This document shows, in pieces, positions 25,805 through 35,019 of a stretch of DNA of 64,000 nt. The position numbers and the translations under genes are program-made. The stretch comes from Arthrobacter sp. Soc17.1.1.1 (GTDB lineage: Bacteria; Actinomycetota; Actinomycetes; Actinomycetales; Micrococcaceae). The stretch's first letter is position 1, and every line of letters begins with the position of its first letter. Under the pieces are notes generated by a model. It did no database searches, was not told the origin of the DNA, and worked only from the letters and a program-made list of their open reading frames with translations. The stretch lies in contig NZ_JBAJII010000002.1 in the NCBI RefSeq assembly GCF_036867195.1, positions 62,001 through 126,000 on the forward strand. The letters run 5' to 3'.

Positions 25805-27115
25805 ATGGAGACCTCCGAGATTTTTGACGGGCTGCTGGCGAACCTCAAGGTGGGAGAGAAGGTAGCGACGATCCGGTCCCGTCGGGACGAGATCACCAAA
25901 TCCCTCAATAAGAACTTCCGAGATAAGGATGGTTGCCTTGACTACAGGCTGATGATCGGTTCCTTCGGACGACACACCGCGATTAAGTCCATCTCCGACC
26001 TCGATATGATCTTCATTCTGCCGCCGGCTCTGCGAGACGACTACAACGACCCCAATGGTCCTCGTCGGATCCTTGAGCGTGTGCGCGACGTGCTAAAGGC
26101 GCGATATAAGAACACAGACATCCGTGTCGACCAATGCGTCGTACGCGTACAGTTCACGTCCGATAAGTTCAAGTTCGAGGTTCAGCCAGCGTTCGACAAT
26201 ACGGACGGTAGCTTCGACTATCCAGACACTAAGGCGGAGTCCTGGAGGACCACGAAGCCGCGCGCGGAGATTATCGCGACGAAGGAGTGCAATGACCGCA
26301 CTTCGACGAATATGCGTCACCTCTCCCGGATGGTGCGTTCCTGGAAGAACGCGAACGGCGTAAACCTCGGCGGCCTGGTCATTGACACTTTGGTATACAA
26401 CTTCTTTGCGCAAACCAACGATTACGATTCCGCGAAGACCAGCTCGTTTGACCTGATGTCACGGGATTTCTTTTCGTTTTTGGTCGACGAGCCAGAGAAG
26501 GACTATTACTTAGCGCTCGGTAGCCGGCAGCGCGTCTACGTTAAGGCGAAGTTCCAGGCCAAGGCTAAGAAGGCCTACAAGCGATGTGTCTCTGCGATTG
26601 AGAACGAGGGCAAGACCATCTCGATCAAAAAGTGGCGGGAGGTCTTTGGCACCAACGTCCCGCTCACGGTCACCGACGACGTCCTCGAGGCCTCGGCCAG
26701 CAATATGCCCAAGCGCACGGAGGAGTTCATCGAGGATCGGTACCCGGTTGACATCACCGGCAGTGTGTCTATCGACTGCGAAGTCACGCAGAACGGTTGG
26801 CGCCCGTGGCGGCTGCGCGAGATGGGGCGTGCCGGAGTACCGCTCATCGCTGGTAAGCGTCTGAAATTTGAGGTTACCGGCTGCACGGTCCCCGAGCCGT
26901 ACACGCTGAAATGGAAGGTGCTTAATCAGGGACCGGAGGCGGAGCGTCGCCGCATGATACGCGGCGACATCGTCGGTTCGACAGAGCCCGGCATCCGGAG
27001 GGAGAGCTCAACTTTTCGAGGTGAGCATATCGTGGAGTGCTACCTAATCAGGGACGGAATCGTGGTCGCCCGGGACCGCATCGACGTGCCCATCACAACT
27101 ACCTCAGACACTTGA
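25805..27115 (+). CDS. CBASS CD-NTase with C-terminal AGS-C sensor domain
   Basis: The 436-aa product is a nucleotidyltransferase: GS at residues 52-53 (IGSFGRHTAI) and the metal-binding pair SDLDMIF with Asp65 and Asp67; a third acidic strand (FKFEVQPAF) follows at about 122-130. The C-terminal 120 residues (LKWKVLNQGPEA, FRGEHIVECYLIRDG, VVARDRI) match the adenylyl/guanylyl-cyclase and SMODS C-terminal sensor (AGS-C). CD-NTases make cyclic oligonucleotides on phage infection; here they would open the SLATT effector. No Cap2/Cap3 genes accompany it, so this is a minimal two-gene CBASS. Confidence 0.9.
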   Translation: METSEIFDGLLANLKVGEKVATIRSRRDEITKSLNKNFRDKDGCLDYRLMIGSFGRHTAIKSISDLDMIFILPPALRDDYNDPNGPRRILERVRDVLKARYKNTDIRVDQCVVRVQFTSDKFKFEVQPAFDNTDGSFDYPDTKAESWRTTKPRAEIIATKECNDRTSTNMRHLSRMVRSWKNANGVNLGGLVIDTLVYNFFAQTNDYDSAKTSSFDLMSRDFFSFLVDEPEKDYYLALGSRQRVYVKAKFQAKAKKAYKRCVSAIENEGKTISIKKWREVFGTNVPLTVTDDVLEASASNMPKRTEEFIEDRYPVDITGSVSIDCEVTQNGWRPWRLREMGRAGVPLIAGKRLKFEVTGCTVPEPYTLKWKVLNQGPEAERRRMIRGDIVGSTEPGIRRESSTFRGEHIVECYLIRDGIVVARDRIDVPITTTSDT

Positions 27116-27205
27116 ACCGACTCGATTGCCGCCGTAGGAACCCGTCTCGGGGTTGCCCGATCCTTCTACGAGCCACCTTCTAGAGGCCAAGGGCTAGGGT
27201 GACTC

Positions 27206-27682
27206 ATGACAAGCATCGTTCGGGCACCAGGAAACCTAATCGTTGCGACCATCGAGAAGGTAGATGTTCGCTTCGCGGGGGTCGACGTTACGAAAGCTCC
27301 CCTCCACGTGGACGTTCCCTTAGGCACCCCCTGCGTAGTTGTCTATCTCAGCGCCGTGCGAGGGTACGAGACGGTAAGTCATGACGCGGAAATCGCTCAG
27401 ACCCGAAGTCGTGAGGACCTTGCGGCAGAAGCTGAGGAAGCCCAAAATGACGGACCTCCCAAGTTGAGCAATCTCGACACAGTGGGCGTCACCATTACGG
27501 ACGACGAGGGTACCCAGTACGAGCCGTCCGGGTTCCGAATGGTGGGTGACGGTCTTGGTTGGGATGACATGCGCGTCTATACGCCGGCACCACCTTCAGC
27601 AGCCGCGACTCTGCACCTGGACTTCACGGTCGATGGGGAGTCGACAAACAGCGGCTGCGACGTAGCCCTATCTCCCTGCTGA
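27206..27682 (+). CDS. Hypothetical beta-rich protein
   Basis: The 158-aa product is mostly beta: VRAPGNLIVATIEKVDVRFA, VTITDDEGTQYEPSGFRMVG and LHLDFTVDGEST. Such alternating strands resemble immunoglobulin-like or DUF4352-type sandwiches, but no family match is certain. It lacks a signal peptide. It lies 90 bp after the CD-NTase on the same strand. Confidence 0.55.
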   Translation: MTSIVRAPGNLIVATIEKVDVRFAGVDVTKAPLHVDVPLGTPCVVVYLSAVRGYETVSHDAEIAQTRSREDLAAEAEEAQNDGPPKLSNLDTVGVTITDDEGTQYEPSGFRMVGDGLGWDDMRVYTPAPPSAAATLHLDFTVDGESTNSGCDVALSPC

Positions 27683-27802
27683 GGGATCCTCAGTGAAACG
27701 GACGGATGCCAGATTCAGCCGTCCTTCGGTGAGGCATGTCGCTGGGCAACCTGAGATCCCATAGCGTCAGAGCTTTGGAGAGCTTTAGAGGGAGACAGTG
27801 CC

Positions 27803-28570
27803 ATGGGGGCGGGAAGTAACGGGCCAGCGGTTGAGGACATCGGTTCGCTCAACGACTCAGGGGACCTCTCACCTGACGGCCAACCTCAGCAACCGGCTCC
27901 TAGCAGTCCTTACCGGAGAGGAACGATTGCAGCCGCCGCAGGGATAGTGACCTTCGGGTACATCGTGCTCTATACGGCCCTTACATCGTCTCCGCCTATT
28001 CCAGTGGCGCCCGAACCAGAGGTTCAGAACGTCTCCACGAGCGTGAAGTGCGAGGAGTTGACCTTCTTCGTTGCGGATAATCAGCACTACGAGAATGTCG
28101 AAGTCGAACCGCCCCTCGGTGCTTGCACGGTCGCAGCACGCCCTCCTGCAGGAGCTGTCATCGATCCGGTGTCAGCGTGTGAAGCCGTTGGCGGTCACGT
28201 CACCGCCTGGCATGAAGGTGATTATCCGACCTTATTGGAGCAGCGCCCCGCGCTTCCGAGTGGGCAAAGGATACTGACCACAACGGACGCCGAGAGCCAG
28301 ACTGTGATGGAACTCGGGATCGTGATGCCGAATCAGACTTTTACCCTGTGCGGGCCTTTGGAGTGGCGTTACGAACACGACGGCCAACAGCTCACTCAGC
28401 AGATCCCAGCAGACGCGGACTTAGGTGAACTGCCGAAGGGCAGGTACTACGCCTACGAACGCACGACCGAGGGCAACCTCAAACTGCGTGGTGTTGGAAA
28501 CCGGCACTATTACATCGAACCGCTTCCCGAGGGGTTCCCTATTCCCAGCTCACTCAACGACAAGCCATGA
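27803..28570 (+). CDS. Single-pass membrane protein with extracytoplasmic domain
   Basis: The 255-aa product has a Gly/Pro-rich cytosolic start (residues 1-38), one transmembrane helix (GTIAAAAGIVTFGYIVLYTA, about 40-59) and a soluble C-terminal part of about 190 residues with four cysteines (VKCEEL, GACTVA, SACEAV, FTLCGPLEW), which could pair. It starts with ATG 27803 behind AGGGAGA. The family was not recognised. It is the last gene before the RsbQ-like locus. Confidence 0.6.
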   Translation: MGAGSNGPAVEDIGSLNDSGDLSPDGQPQQPAPSSPYRRGTIAAAAGIVTFGYIVLYTALTSSPPIPVAPEPEVQNVSTSVKCEELTFFVADNQHYENVEVEPPLGACTVAARPPAGAVIDPVSACEAVGGHVTAWHEGDYPTLLEQRPALPSGQRILTTTDAESQTVMELGIVMPNQTFTLCGPLEWRYEHDGQQLTQQIPADADLGELPKGRYYAYERTTEGNLKLRGVGNRHYYIEPLPEGFPIPSSLNDKP

Positions 28571-28820
28571 TGTCGTGCACCCACCTAGGTTCCCGTATGT
28601 GGATCGTCTTACGGGGCGGTTTTCCGCGGTTTGATTATGGCAGGGAGGTTTGCCACTTCAGCCAGCCGGGGAGCTCGCTCGTGGCTGCTGGTTGAAATTG
28701 CTGAGACGCCGGAGATGATGCAAGTCCTTGACTGTTGACGGGGAGCGCGTGCATGCCGATAGTCACCAACGGGGGATCAGTCCTTACGCCTTGCTTCACG
28801 ACCGTAGAAAGCAGATTCGC

Positions 28821-29657
28821 TTGCACGCCAACACTTCGAACCTCATCGAACGGCACAACATCAGATTTAGTGGTCGATCTGATGGGCCGGTGCTGCTGTT
28901 CGCTCACGGTTTCGGCTGCGATCAAAGCATGTGGCATCGGGTCATCCCGTTTTTCGAGGACCAGTACCGGATCGTGTCATTCGACCATATGGGTTCCGGG
29001 CTGTCCGACCTCGACCAGTACGATCCCGAGAAGTATTCGACCCTTGACGGCTATGTCGCGGATTTGCTCGCTTTGTGTCGTGAGCTTGAGCTTGATGATG
29101 TTGTCCTTATAGCGCACAGCGTGGCGACCATGATGGCCATTGAGGCCGCTATCGCGGACGCGGGCAGGTTCCGTGGGTTGGTCCTGGTAGCTCCGTCGCC
29201 GTCCTACATTGATGATCCGTCCGAGGGCTATGTCGGCGGTTTCACGCAGCAGGACATCGACGGTCTCCTGGAGTCGCTGGACAGCAACTACTTTGCTTGG
29301 TCCGCTTCGCTCGCTCCCATTGTCATGGGTAATCCCACCACTCCCGAATTGACGGATGAGCTTGAGGCGAGTTTCTGCCGCACCAACCCCGACACCGCAC
29401 GGGGCTTCGCGAGGGTCAGTTTCCTCTCCGATATCCGCTCGCACCTGACTGATGTGACCGTTCCGGCGCTGATCCTTCAATGTTCCGATGACATGCTCGC
29501 ACCCGCCGAGGTGGGCCGTTACCTGAAGGGGCGGTTGGCCGGCAGTACGCTCGTCGAACTCGCAGCGACCGGACATGTACCTCAGGCCAGCGCCCCGAAG
29601 GAAACAGCACACGCGATTCTGCAGTACCTGCAGCACCAGGTGGCAAGCCTTTCATGA
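28821..29657 (+). CDS. RsbQ-like alpha/beta hydrolase, signalling type
   Basis: The product (about 278 aa) is an alpha/beta hydrolase of the RsbQ/karrikin-receptor-like group: oxyanion loop LLFAHGFGCDQSMWH, nucleophile elbow IAHSVATMMA (Ser in H-S-V), a late Asp (CSDDMLAPAEV) and His (ATGHVPQASAP). RsbQ gives PAS-domain phosphatase RsbP a small cofactor in Bacillus sigma-B control. Here the stop overlaps the start of a PAS-GGDEF-EAL gene (ATGA), so the partner is a cyclic-di-GMP enzyme. TTG 28821 is the best start for family length; TTG 28728 is in frame. Confidence 0.82.
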   Translation: MHANTSNLIERHNIRFSGRSDGPVLLFAHGFGCDQSMWHRVIPFFEDQYRIVSFDHMGSGLSDLDQYDPEKYSTLDGYVADLLALCRELELDDVVLIAHSVATMMAIEAAIADAGRFRGLVLVAPSPSYIDDPSEGYVGGFTQQDIDGLLESLDSNYFAWSASLAPIVMGNPTTPELTDELEASFCRTNPDTARGFARVSFLSDIRSHLTDVTVPALILQCSDDMLAPAEVGRYLKGRLAGSTLVELAATGHVPQASAPKETAHAILQYLQHQVASLS

Positions 29658-31489
29658 GCTTGGCCATGGACTACGAGCAGCTGTTTCAGGATGCACCGTG
29701 CAGCTACCTGATTACTGATGAGGCGTGGACGATCACTGCCGCTAACGCGAGCTTCCTGGCCTGGACGGGGTACGGCAGCGACGACGTCATCGGAACACCT
29801 TTACCCCGGCTGATGCCGATAGGCGACCGTCTTCTGCACTCCACCCACAGCGCACCTCAGATGCAGCTCACCGGGACCGTGTCCGAGGTGTCCCTTGAGA
29901 TCCTCGACGTGGAAGGACAACGCCGGGCCGCCCTGCTCACAGCTGTCCGGGCAGTCCGTTCCGACGGTGGTGTGGAGATCCGGGTCATCATCTTCAGTGC
30001 GCACGAACGCCGCCAGTACGAGCTTGAACTCGTCGCGGCCCGCCGGCGCGCGGAAGAATCCGAAGCGCGAAGCGTCCGCGCCGAAGCAGGCTTGCAACAC
30101 CTCGCACTGCACGACTCCCTCACCGGGCTGCCGAACCGGGCGGGCCTGGCGGCTATCCTCGAGCGGGATATCGCCGAACCACTGCCCAGCATGAAGGTCG
30201 CAGCTTTGTTCGTGGACCTCGATCACTTCAAGTCGGTCAATGACAGCCTGGGACACAATGCAGGGGATGAGCTACTGAACATTGTCGCGCGACGGCTTTC
30301 CTCAGCCATCCGGGATACAGGGACCGTCGCGCGGTTCGCTGGAGATGAATTCGTCGTGGTTGAGCAGGTCAGTGCCCTGTCCGATGCGACAGTACTGGCC
30401 CAGCGGCTGCTCGAAACGGTGAACAGTCCGATGATCATCGAGGGCCTGGAAATCATCTGTTCCGCCAGTATTGGTATTGCCCTCACCGATGACCAGGGCG
30501 CCGATGCCGATCGGCTGCTGCGGCGAGCTGATATCGCCATGTATCGGGCGAAAGCGCGGGGCCGCAACACCTGGGACGTCCATGATCCTTCCGAGTCCGA
30601 TCCGGCAGTGAACCGCATGCGCCTCCTTGGAGAACTGCGCCACGGCATCGAGGCCGGGCAGTTGCGCGTCCACTACCAACCCCGCATAGACGTCGCGACG
30701 AGCATCATCAACGGTGTCGAAGCATTGGTCCGGTGGGAACACCCGACGCGAGGCCTTCTACAACCAATCGACTTCATCGACCTGGCAGAGGAATCCGGAC
30801 TCATCCGAGATCTGGGCGCTTGGGTGCTCAATGAAGCTATCAAGCAGGGCGCCCATTGGAGCGCTTCGACCGTGGTGCACACTCCGGTCGAGATCGCCGT
30901 GAACCTCTCCGCCCGCCAACTCATCGATCCGCAACTGACCGGAATCGTCGAAGCCGCCCTTGCCCGGCACAATTTCGATCCTCATATGCTGACCCTGGAA
31001 ATTACCGAGACCGCACTCATGGACAACCCAGCGGTAGCGCTCACGGTGCTCACTGCTCTCAAAGCACTGGGCGTAGGACTGGCCATCGACGATTTCGGAA
31101 CCGGTTACGCGAGCCTGACCTACCTCAAAGACTTCCCCATCGACGAACTCAAGATCGACAGGTCCTTTGTCAACGGCCTCGGTAGCAATGACGGGGACAG
31201 CGCGATCGTTGCAAGCTGTATCCAACTCGCCCACGCCGTAGGCATCAAAGCCGTCGCCGAAGGAGTCGAAACAGACAACCAACGCTCCACCCTGCTCAGC
31301 ATGGGCTGCGACCTCGCGCAGGGATACCACTACAGCAGACCCCTCAGCCCAGAACACCTCACCAACTGGATCACCAGCAACACCTGCGCCACACCCGAGA
31401 ACACGTTCGTCGACACACGACCACTAGCTGATCTCGACAACACTCACCAACAATCCCGACACCCCGCCCGAGAACCCGCAACGACGTAG
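29654..31489 (+). CDS. PAS-GGDEF-EAL cyclic-di-GMP enzyme
   Basis: The 611-aa product has a PAS domain (about residues 5-115, FQDAPCSYLITDEAWTITAA), a coiled linker, a GGDEF domain (about 150-310, RFAGDEFVVV; AGDEF is a functional variant in many cyclases) and an EAL domain (about 325-570, VEALVRWEHP, EITETALM, DDFGTGYASL, KIDRSFV, AEGVET, QGYHYSRP). It may both make and cleave c-di-GMP. The RxxD inhibitory site before AGDEF is absent (RDTG). The PAS domain is the expected target of the coupled RsbQ-like hydrolase. The tail of about 40 residues is disordered. Confidence 0.9.
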   Translation: MSLAMDYEQLFQDAPCSYLITDEAWTITAANASFLAWTGYGSDDVIGTPLPRLMPIGDRLLHSTHSAPQMQLTGTVSEVSLEILDVEGQRRAALLTAVRAVRSDGGVEIRVIIFSAHERRQYELELVAARRRAEESEARSVRAEAGLQHLALHDSLTGLPNRAGLAAILERDIAEPLPSMKVAALFVDLDHFKSVNDSLGHNAGDELLNIVARRLSSAIRDTGTVARFAGDEFVVVEQVSALSDATVLAQRLLETVNSPMIIEGLEIICSASIGIALTDDQGADADRLLRRADIAMYRAKARGRNTWDVHDPSESDPAVNRMRLLGELRHGIEAGQLRVHYQPRIDVATSIINGVEALVRWEHPTRGLLQPIDFIDLAEESGLIRDLGAWVLNEAIKQGAHWSASTVVHTPVEIAVNLSARQLIDPQLTGIVEAALARHNFDPHMLTLEITETALMDNPAVALTVLTALKALGVGLAIDDFGTGYASLTYLKDFPIDELKIDRSFVNGLGSNDGDSAIVASCIQLAHAVGIKAVAEGVETDNQRSTLLSMGCDLAQGYHYSRPLSPEHLTNWITSNTCATPENTFVDTRPLADLDNTHQQSRHPAREPATT

Positions 31490-31542
31490 CCGGGGACTGT
31501 AAGAAAAACGGTGTGTGAGGGTCCGGCTTGATCCGAGCGGAG

Positions 31543-31764
31543 ATGGCTGTAAACAACTTCACGACCGAAGTACCAGAGGCGATGATCGATCCTGTGACGG
31601 GAGAGATCATCGATCAAAAGGACCTTGCAGAACGGCTACTCGCGCAGGCCAAGGAGCAGGGTGTGAGCCTTGTCGGCCCAGGCGGGCTGCTGAACCAGCT
31701 GACCAGGAACGTGCTGGAGACTGCGCTTGAGGCGGAGCTGACGGAGCAACTCGGGTGGCTGTGA
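31543..31764 (+). pseudogene. Truncated IS256/Mutator-family transposase
   Basis: Seventy-odd residues match the N-terminus of IS256-family transposases (LVGPGGLLNQLTRNVLETAL, then EAELTEQLG) but a stop follows at LGWL, where the family continues for over 300 residues with the DDE core. The preceding 31500-31527 (GGGACTGTAAGAAAAACGG nearby at 31495) may be the left terminal repeat. The rest of the element is missing; this is a dead fragment. Confidence 0.8.
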
Positions 31765-31791
31765 CAGGTTGGAGTGGCCCCGGTCGATGGT

Positions 31792-32381
31792 TCAAGTTGG
31801 CCGAACCCGGGGCCTCAGGGTCGGGTGCTCAGCGCTCTGCTGTAGGGCTCCGGGCTCTGCCTCGTTTCTAGGGACACCACCAAATGAGTGGTTGAGGCGC
31901 TTGGCGAAGTAGCCGCTGTACGGCGGCACAATGATCGTCGTCAAGCCGTCCCCCCCCACGCTGCAACCAACGCTGGCATGCTGTCTTTCTCCGCCCGCGA
32001 AGGGAAAATCGATAGCGTCATCCTGTACCAAATATTAAAGGCTGTCAGGTCAAAGCCGTCCGTACCGTATTCGACGGGCCAAAAGGGCGGCACGATCGGA
32101 TGGAGACCCTGACCAGGCCGTGAGATGTCCCGCATCTCAACCTGGGAGACTGCGGCATCTTGAATCTCCCTTGTGTCGTACCAGGCCCAGCTACGCTCCC
32201 ATTCCCGCTTTCACCGGTCCTCCCAGTCTTCCCGGCTCGGTGACTCTGGGATCCGCGAAGCTCCGATGTCCGGCGCTGGGCTAAGCTCCGGGATAGTCAC
32301 ATCCTGAGCGATCATCCACGCCTGACGGATGAACAACAGCATCTTTAGATGCTGCACATGGCCGTCGATCGCGATGCGCAT
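31792..32381 (-). pseudogene. Disrupted unknown gene with stop and homopolymer frameshift
   Basis: On the minus strand a good reading starts at ATG 32381 (MRIAIDGHVQHLKMLLFIRQ), meets TGA at 32211-32213 after WEDR, resumes in the same frame (KREWERSWAWYDTREIQDAA, then PFWPVEYGTDGFDLTAFNIW) and shifts at a run of eight C (31950-31957), after which GLTTIIVPPYSGYFAKRLNH follows in another frame. The combined protein would have about 190 aa. The family was not recognised. Either the gene is dead, or the C8 tract is a slippage switch; the extra TGA favours decay. Confidence 0.6.
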
Positions 32382-32672
32382 CTTCCGCGGTCAGGGAACC
32401 CGCCGCTTCAATCCGGTTCCCCACATAGTGCTTCCCCCCACTAAACGGTCAGCCCGGACCGGGCTCTACCCAGCACATCACCCGCGCCCTACTCTCGGTC
32501 GATCCTGAGAGGAGTCTTTGCCGTTCGAAAACGGTCAGATGGCTGGCCTCCTTGCTCCACCAATGGGGCTAGATCCAACCGGGTAGGGCCAGCGAAACCT
32601 GTCACAGTCACAAGGATCAGCCCAGCGCACATACTGGTAAGACGTTTATGTTCCCGAGTGTAAGGAGTGACT

Positions 32673-33110
32673 ATGTCCACCGGTGACGACTTTTGGGAAA
32701 TGCCAGGAGTGGGGCGTTCGCATGTATCCCTCGAGCCTGGGCAGTGCTGGGCTTTGCTAGGTACCGGGTTGACCGGGCGGGTTGGTTTTCTCCGGGATGG
32801 ACGCGTGTTCATCTTCCCGGTGAACTACCTCGTCCATGACCAGGCAATATTCTTTCGCACCTCAGCATCCGGTGATCTAGGTCGCTCCCCGTTGGATCGG
32901 GTAGCGTTCCAAGTCGATCACGTCACCCCCGAGCAAATGTCGGGGTGGACCGTCCTCGTCCAGGGATCCACGGCGGCCGTGCAGGACGAGGCCCTGTCGG
33001 CTTCAGTATGGGGGCGGATGACGAATGAACCATGGGCGGGCGGGGACCGCCGTCACCTCGTGCAGGTAGTATCCGCCTCGATTTCCGGCCGCCGCGTCGG
33101 CACCAGCTGA
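32673..33110 (+). CDS. Pyridoxamine-5'-phosphate-oxidase-like flavin-binding protein
   Basis: The 145-aa product has the split-barrel fold of PNPOx-like proteins: CWALLGTGLTGRVGFLRDGR, VFIFPVNYLVHDQAIFFRTS, then RVAFQVDHVTPEQMSGWTVL and a final VVSASISGRRV. These proteins bind FMN or F420 and are often stress-induced in actinobacteria. ATG 32673 lies 5 bases after AAGGAG (32662-32667). It lies upstream of the flavohaemoprotein gene but is separated by 240 bp with its own promoter. Confidence 0.8.
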   Translation: MSTGDDFWEMPGVGRSHVSLEPGQCWALLGTGLTGRVGFLRDGRVFIFPVNYLVHDQAIFFRTSASGDLGRSPLDRVAFQVDHVTPEQMSGWTVLVQGSTAAVQDEALSASVWGRMTNEPWAGGDRRHLVQVVSASISGRRVGTS

Positions 33111-33282
33111 AACGACGGACGACGGCACGCAAGGACGGCACGGAACGACGGTACGACGACGCTGCGCCGGACGCCCGACACCGTAAACAGGAGTTCGGTA
33201 CCGTGATCGTCCCGAAGCTGAGCCGTCGTTCTCAGGTGAGATGCGCGGCCGCTGAAGCGAGGAAATCCAACGCGCAACTACT

Positions 33283-33313
33283 TTTCTACACGCTGTAGAA
33301 ATCGGACTATGAT
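33283..33313 (+). promoter_or_regulatory. Palindromic operator and -10 box upstream of hmp
   Basis: TTTCTACA (33283-33290), CGC, TGTAGAAA (33294-33301) is a perfect 8+8 palindrome. A -10-like TATGAT lies at 33308-33313, so a bound regulator would block polymerase. The gene downstream is flavohaemoprotein, so a nitric-oxide-responsive Rrf2/NsrR-type or similar repressor is likely, though the sequence is not the standard NsrR box. Confidence 0.65.
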
Positions 33314-33350
33314 GGGTGCATCAAACCGTTACGTGTGAAGGGGTTGGCTG

Positions 33351-34559
33351 ATGCTTTCTGATAAGTCCCGTCCTGTGGTTGAGGCGACTCTGCCGGTGGT
33401 GGGTGAACATATCGGTGTCATCGCGGAGCGTTTCTACGCGCACATGTTTCAGGACAGGCCGGAGTTGCTGGATGGGTTGTTCAATCGGGGAAATCAGGCC
33501 GATGGCAGGCAGCAGCAGGCTTTGGCGGGTTCCGTTGCGGCGTTCGCCGGTTACCTGGTGAACAGGCCAGATGAGATGCCTGATCATTTGCTGTCCCGGA
33601 TTTCCCACAAGCACGTGTCGCTGGGGTTGCGGCCGGATCAGTACGAGATCGTTCATGAGCATCTGATGTGGGCGATCGTGGACGTCTTGGGGGACGCGGT
33701 CACACCGGAGGTCGCTGCGGCGTGGGATGAGGTGTACTGGTTGATGGCCAACGTGCTGATCAATCAGGAACGTTCGATGTATGCGGCTGTGGGGCTGGCG
33801 CCGGAGACGATCTGGCGTTCCTGGCGGGTTGCCGAGAAGATTCGGGAGACCGAGGACGTCGTGACGTTCGTGGTGGAGCGCACCGATGAGCGTGAGGTGA
33901 AGCCGTCCCTGCCCGGCCAGTACGTGACGCTGAAAGCATTGATGCCCGATGGTGTGCACCAGCCGCGCCAGTACAGCCTGACCCGCGCCGATGACGGCCG
34001 GCACCGCCAGTTCTCCGTCAAACGCCTCCACGGCCTGACGACACCGGATGGTGAAGTGTCCAACCTTCTGCACGCGAGCGTGAATGTCGGCGATGAAGTG
34101 GTGTTGTCGGTGCCCTTCGGCGACGTCGTGCTCAAGCCTGGTGACCGGCCGATCGTGTTCGCCAGCGCCGGTATCGGCATCACCCCCATGGCAGGAATGA
34201 TCTCCCATCTCGTCCAGTCCAACTCCGCACGCCAGGTGACCCTGTTGCACGCCGATGACTCCGCAGGGTCCTTCGCCCTGCAGGACCAGGTCCGCGCGGA
34301 CCTCGCACGACTGCCCGATGCATCCCTCATCACGTGGTTCCTGGAGCCCCCCACGGACGGCCAGCAGACAAAGAACGGGTTTACGGGTTTCATGAACCTC
34401 GACGACATCGGACTTCCCGCCAATGCGGAGTACTACCTGTGCGGGCCGCTGCCGTTCATGCAAGCTGTCCGCAGTTCCCTCATCACCCGAGGAATCCCTG
34501 CACAGGACATCCAGTACGAAGTCTTTGGCCCCGACCTCTGGCTCGCCGACTTCCAATAA
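33351..34559 (+). CDS. hmp: Flavohaemoprotein (nitric oxide dioxygenase)
   Basis: The 402-aa product has a globin domain (residues 1-140, proximal-His region ISHKHVSLGLRPDQYEIVHE), an FAD-binding domain (about 150-255, PGQYVTLKA, RQYSLTRAD) and an NAD-binding domain (about 265-400, GIGITPMAGMI, YYLCGPLPFMQ). It oxidises nitric oxide to nitrate using NAD(P)H and O2. ATG 33351 follows GAAGGGG. The palindrome at 33283 suggests NO- or redox-controlled expression. All domains appear complete. Confidence 0.95.
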   Translation: MLSDKSRPVVEATLPVVGEHIGVIAERFYAHMFQDRPELLDGLFNRGNQADGRQQQALAGSVAAFAGYLVNRPDEMPDHLLSRISHKHVSLGLRPDQYEIVHEHLMWAIVDVLGDAVTPEVAAAWDEVYWLMANVLINQERSMYAAVGLAPETIWRSWRVAEKIRETEDVVTFVVERTDEREVKPSLPGQYVTLKALMPDGVHQPRQYSLTRADDGRHRQFSVKRLHGLTTPDGEVSNLLHASVNVGDEVVLSVPFGDVVLKPGDRPIVFASAGIGITPMAGMISHLVQSNSARQVTLLHADDSAGSFALQDQVRADLARLPDASLITWFLEPPTDGQQTKNGFTGFMNLDDIGLPANAEYYLCGPLPFMQAVRSSLITRGIPAQDIQYEVFGPDLWLADFQ

Positions 34560-35019
34560 CATCAAAACATCCAGCAAACACTGTCGTGAACACCTCCTGT
34601 CGTGGGCAAGTGCTGCTGACCCGGGCCTGATGCGGTGCCGCTCACAACACTCTCAGTGTCAGTGATGTCGCCACCACATCAGACGAGCCCTAACCATCTT
34701 CTGAGTAGCGTCGATAGTGCGTCATGAGCTGGCAACGCCGGGCGTGCCGCCTGTTGTGAACGACGACTGTAACAACTGCAATGATGGTGACGACGGCCGA
34801 TGAGCGTGCTCCAGTTCGGCCTCAACACACGAAGAATGTGCAGGTTCGGTGCAACATTCGTCTGGAACCTCAGCCTTGGGACAGGGTTGCCTCAGGTTCC
34901 TAACTGGTCTGTGGTGTCCGATGTAGCGTCAGCGTGAAATGTGCTGCCCGATAAGCGCCAGAAGGATTGGCCGATTGTGCCGGGTTGCAGCGTCTTCTAG
35001 CTGGCTGGGGAGCTTGCTC
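34560..35019. other. Gap upstream of sigma-factor gene
   Basis: This 460-bp stretch ends with GGGGAG (35007-35012), the ribosome-binding site of the sigma factor. It probably holds the promoter; no gene, repeat or hairpin stands out. Confidence 0.4.
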
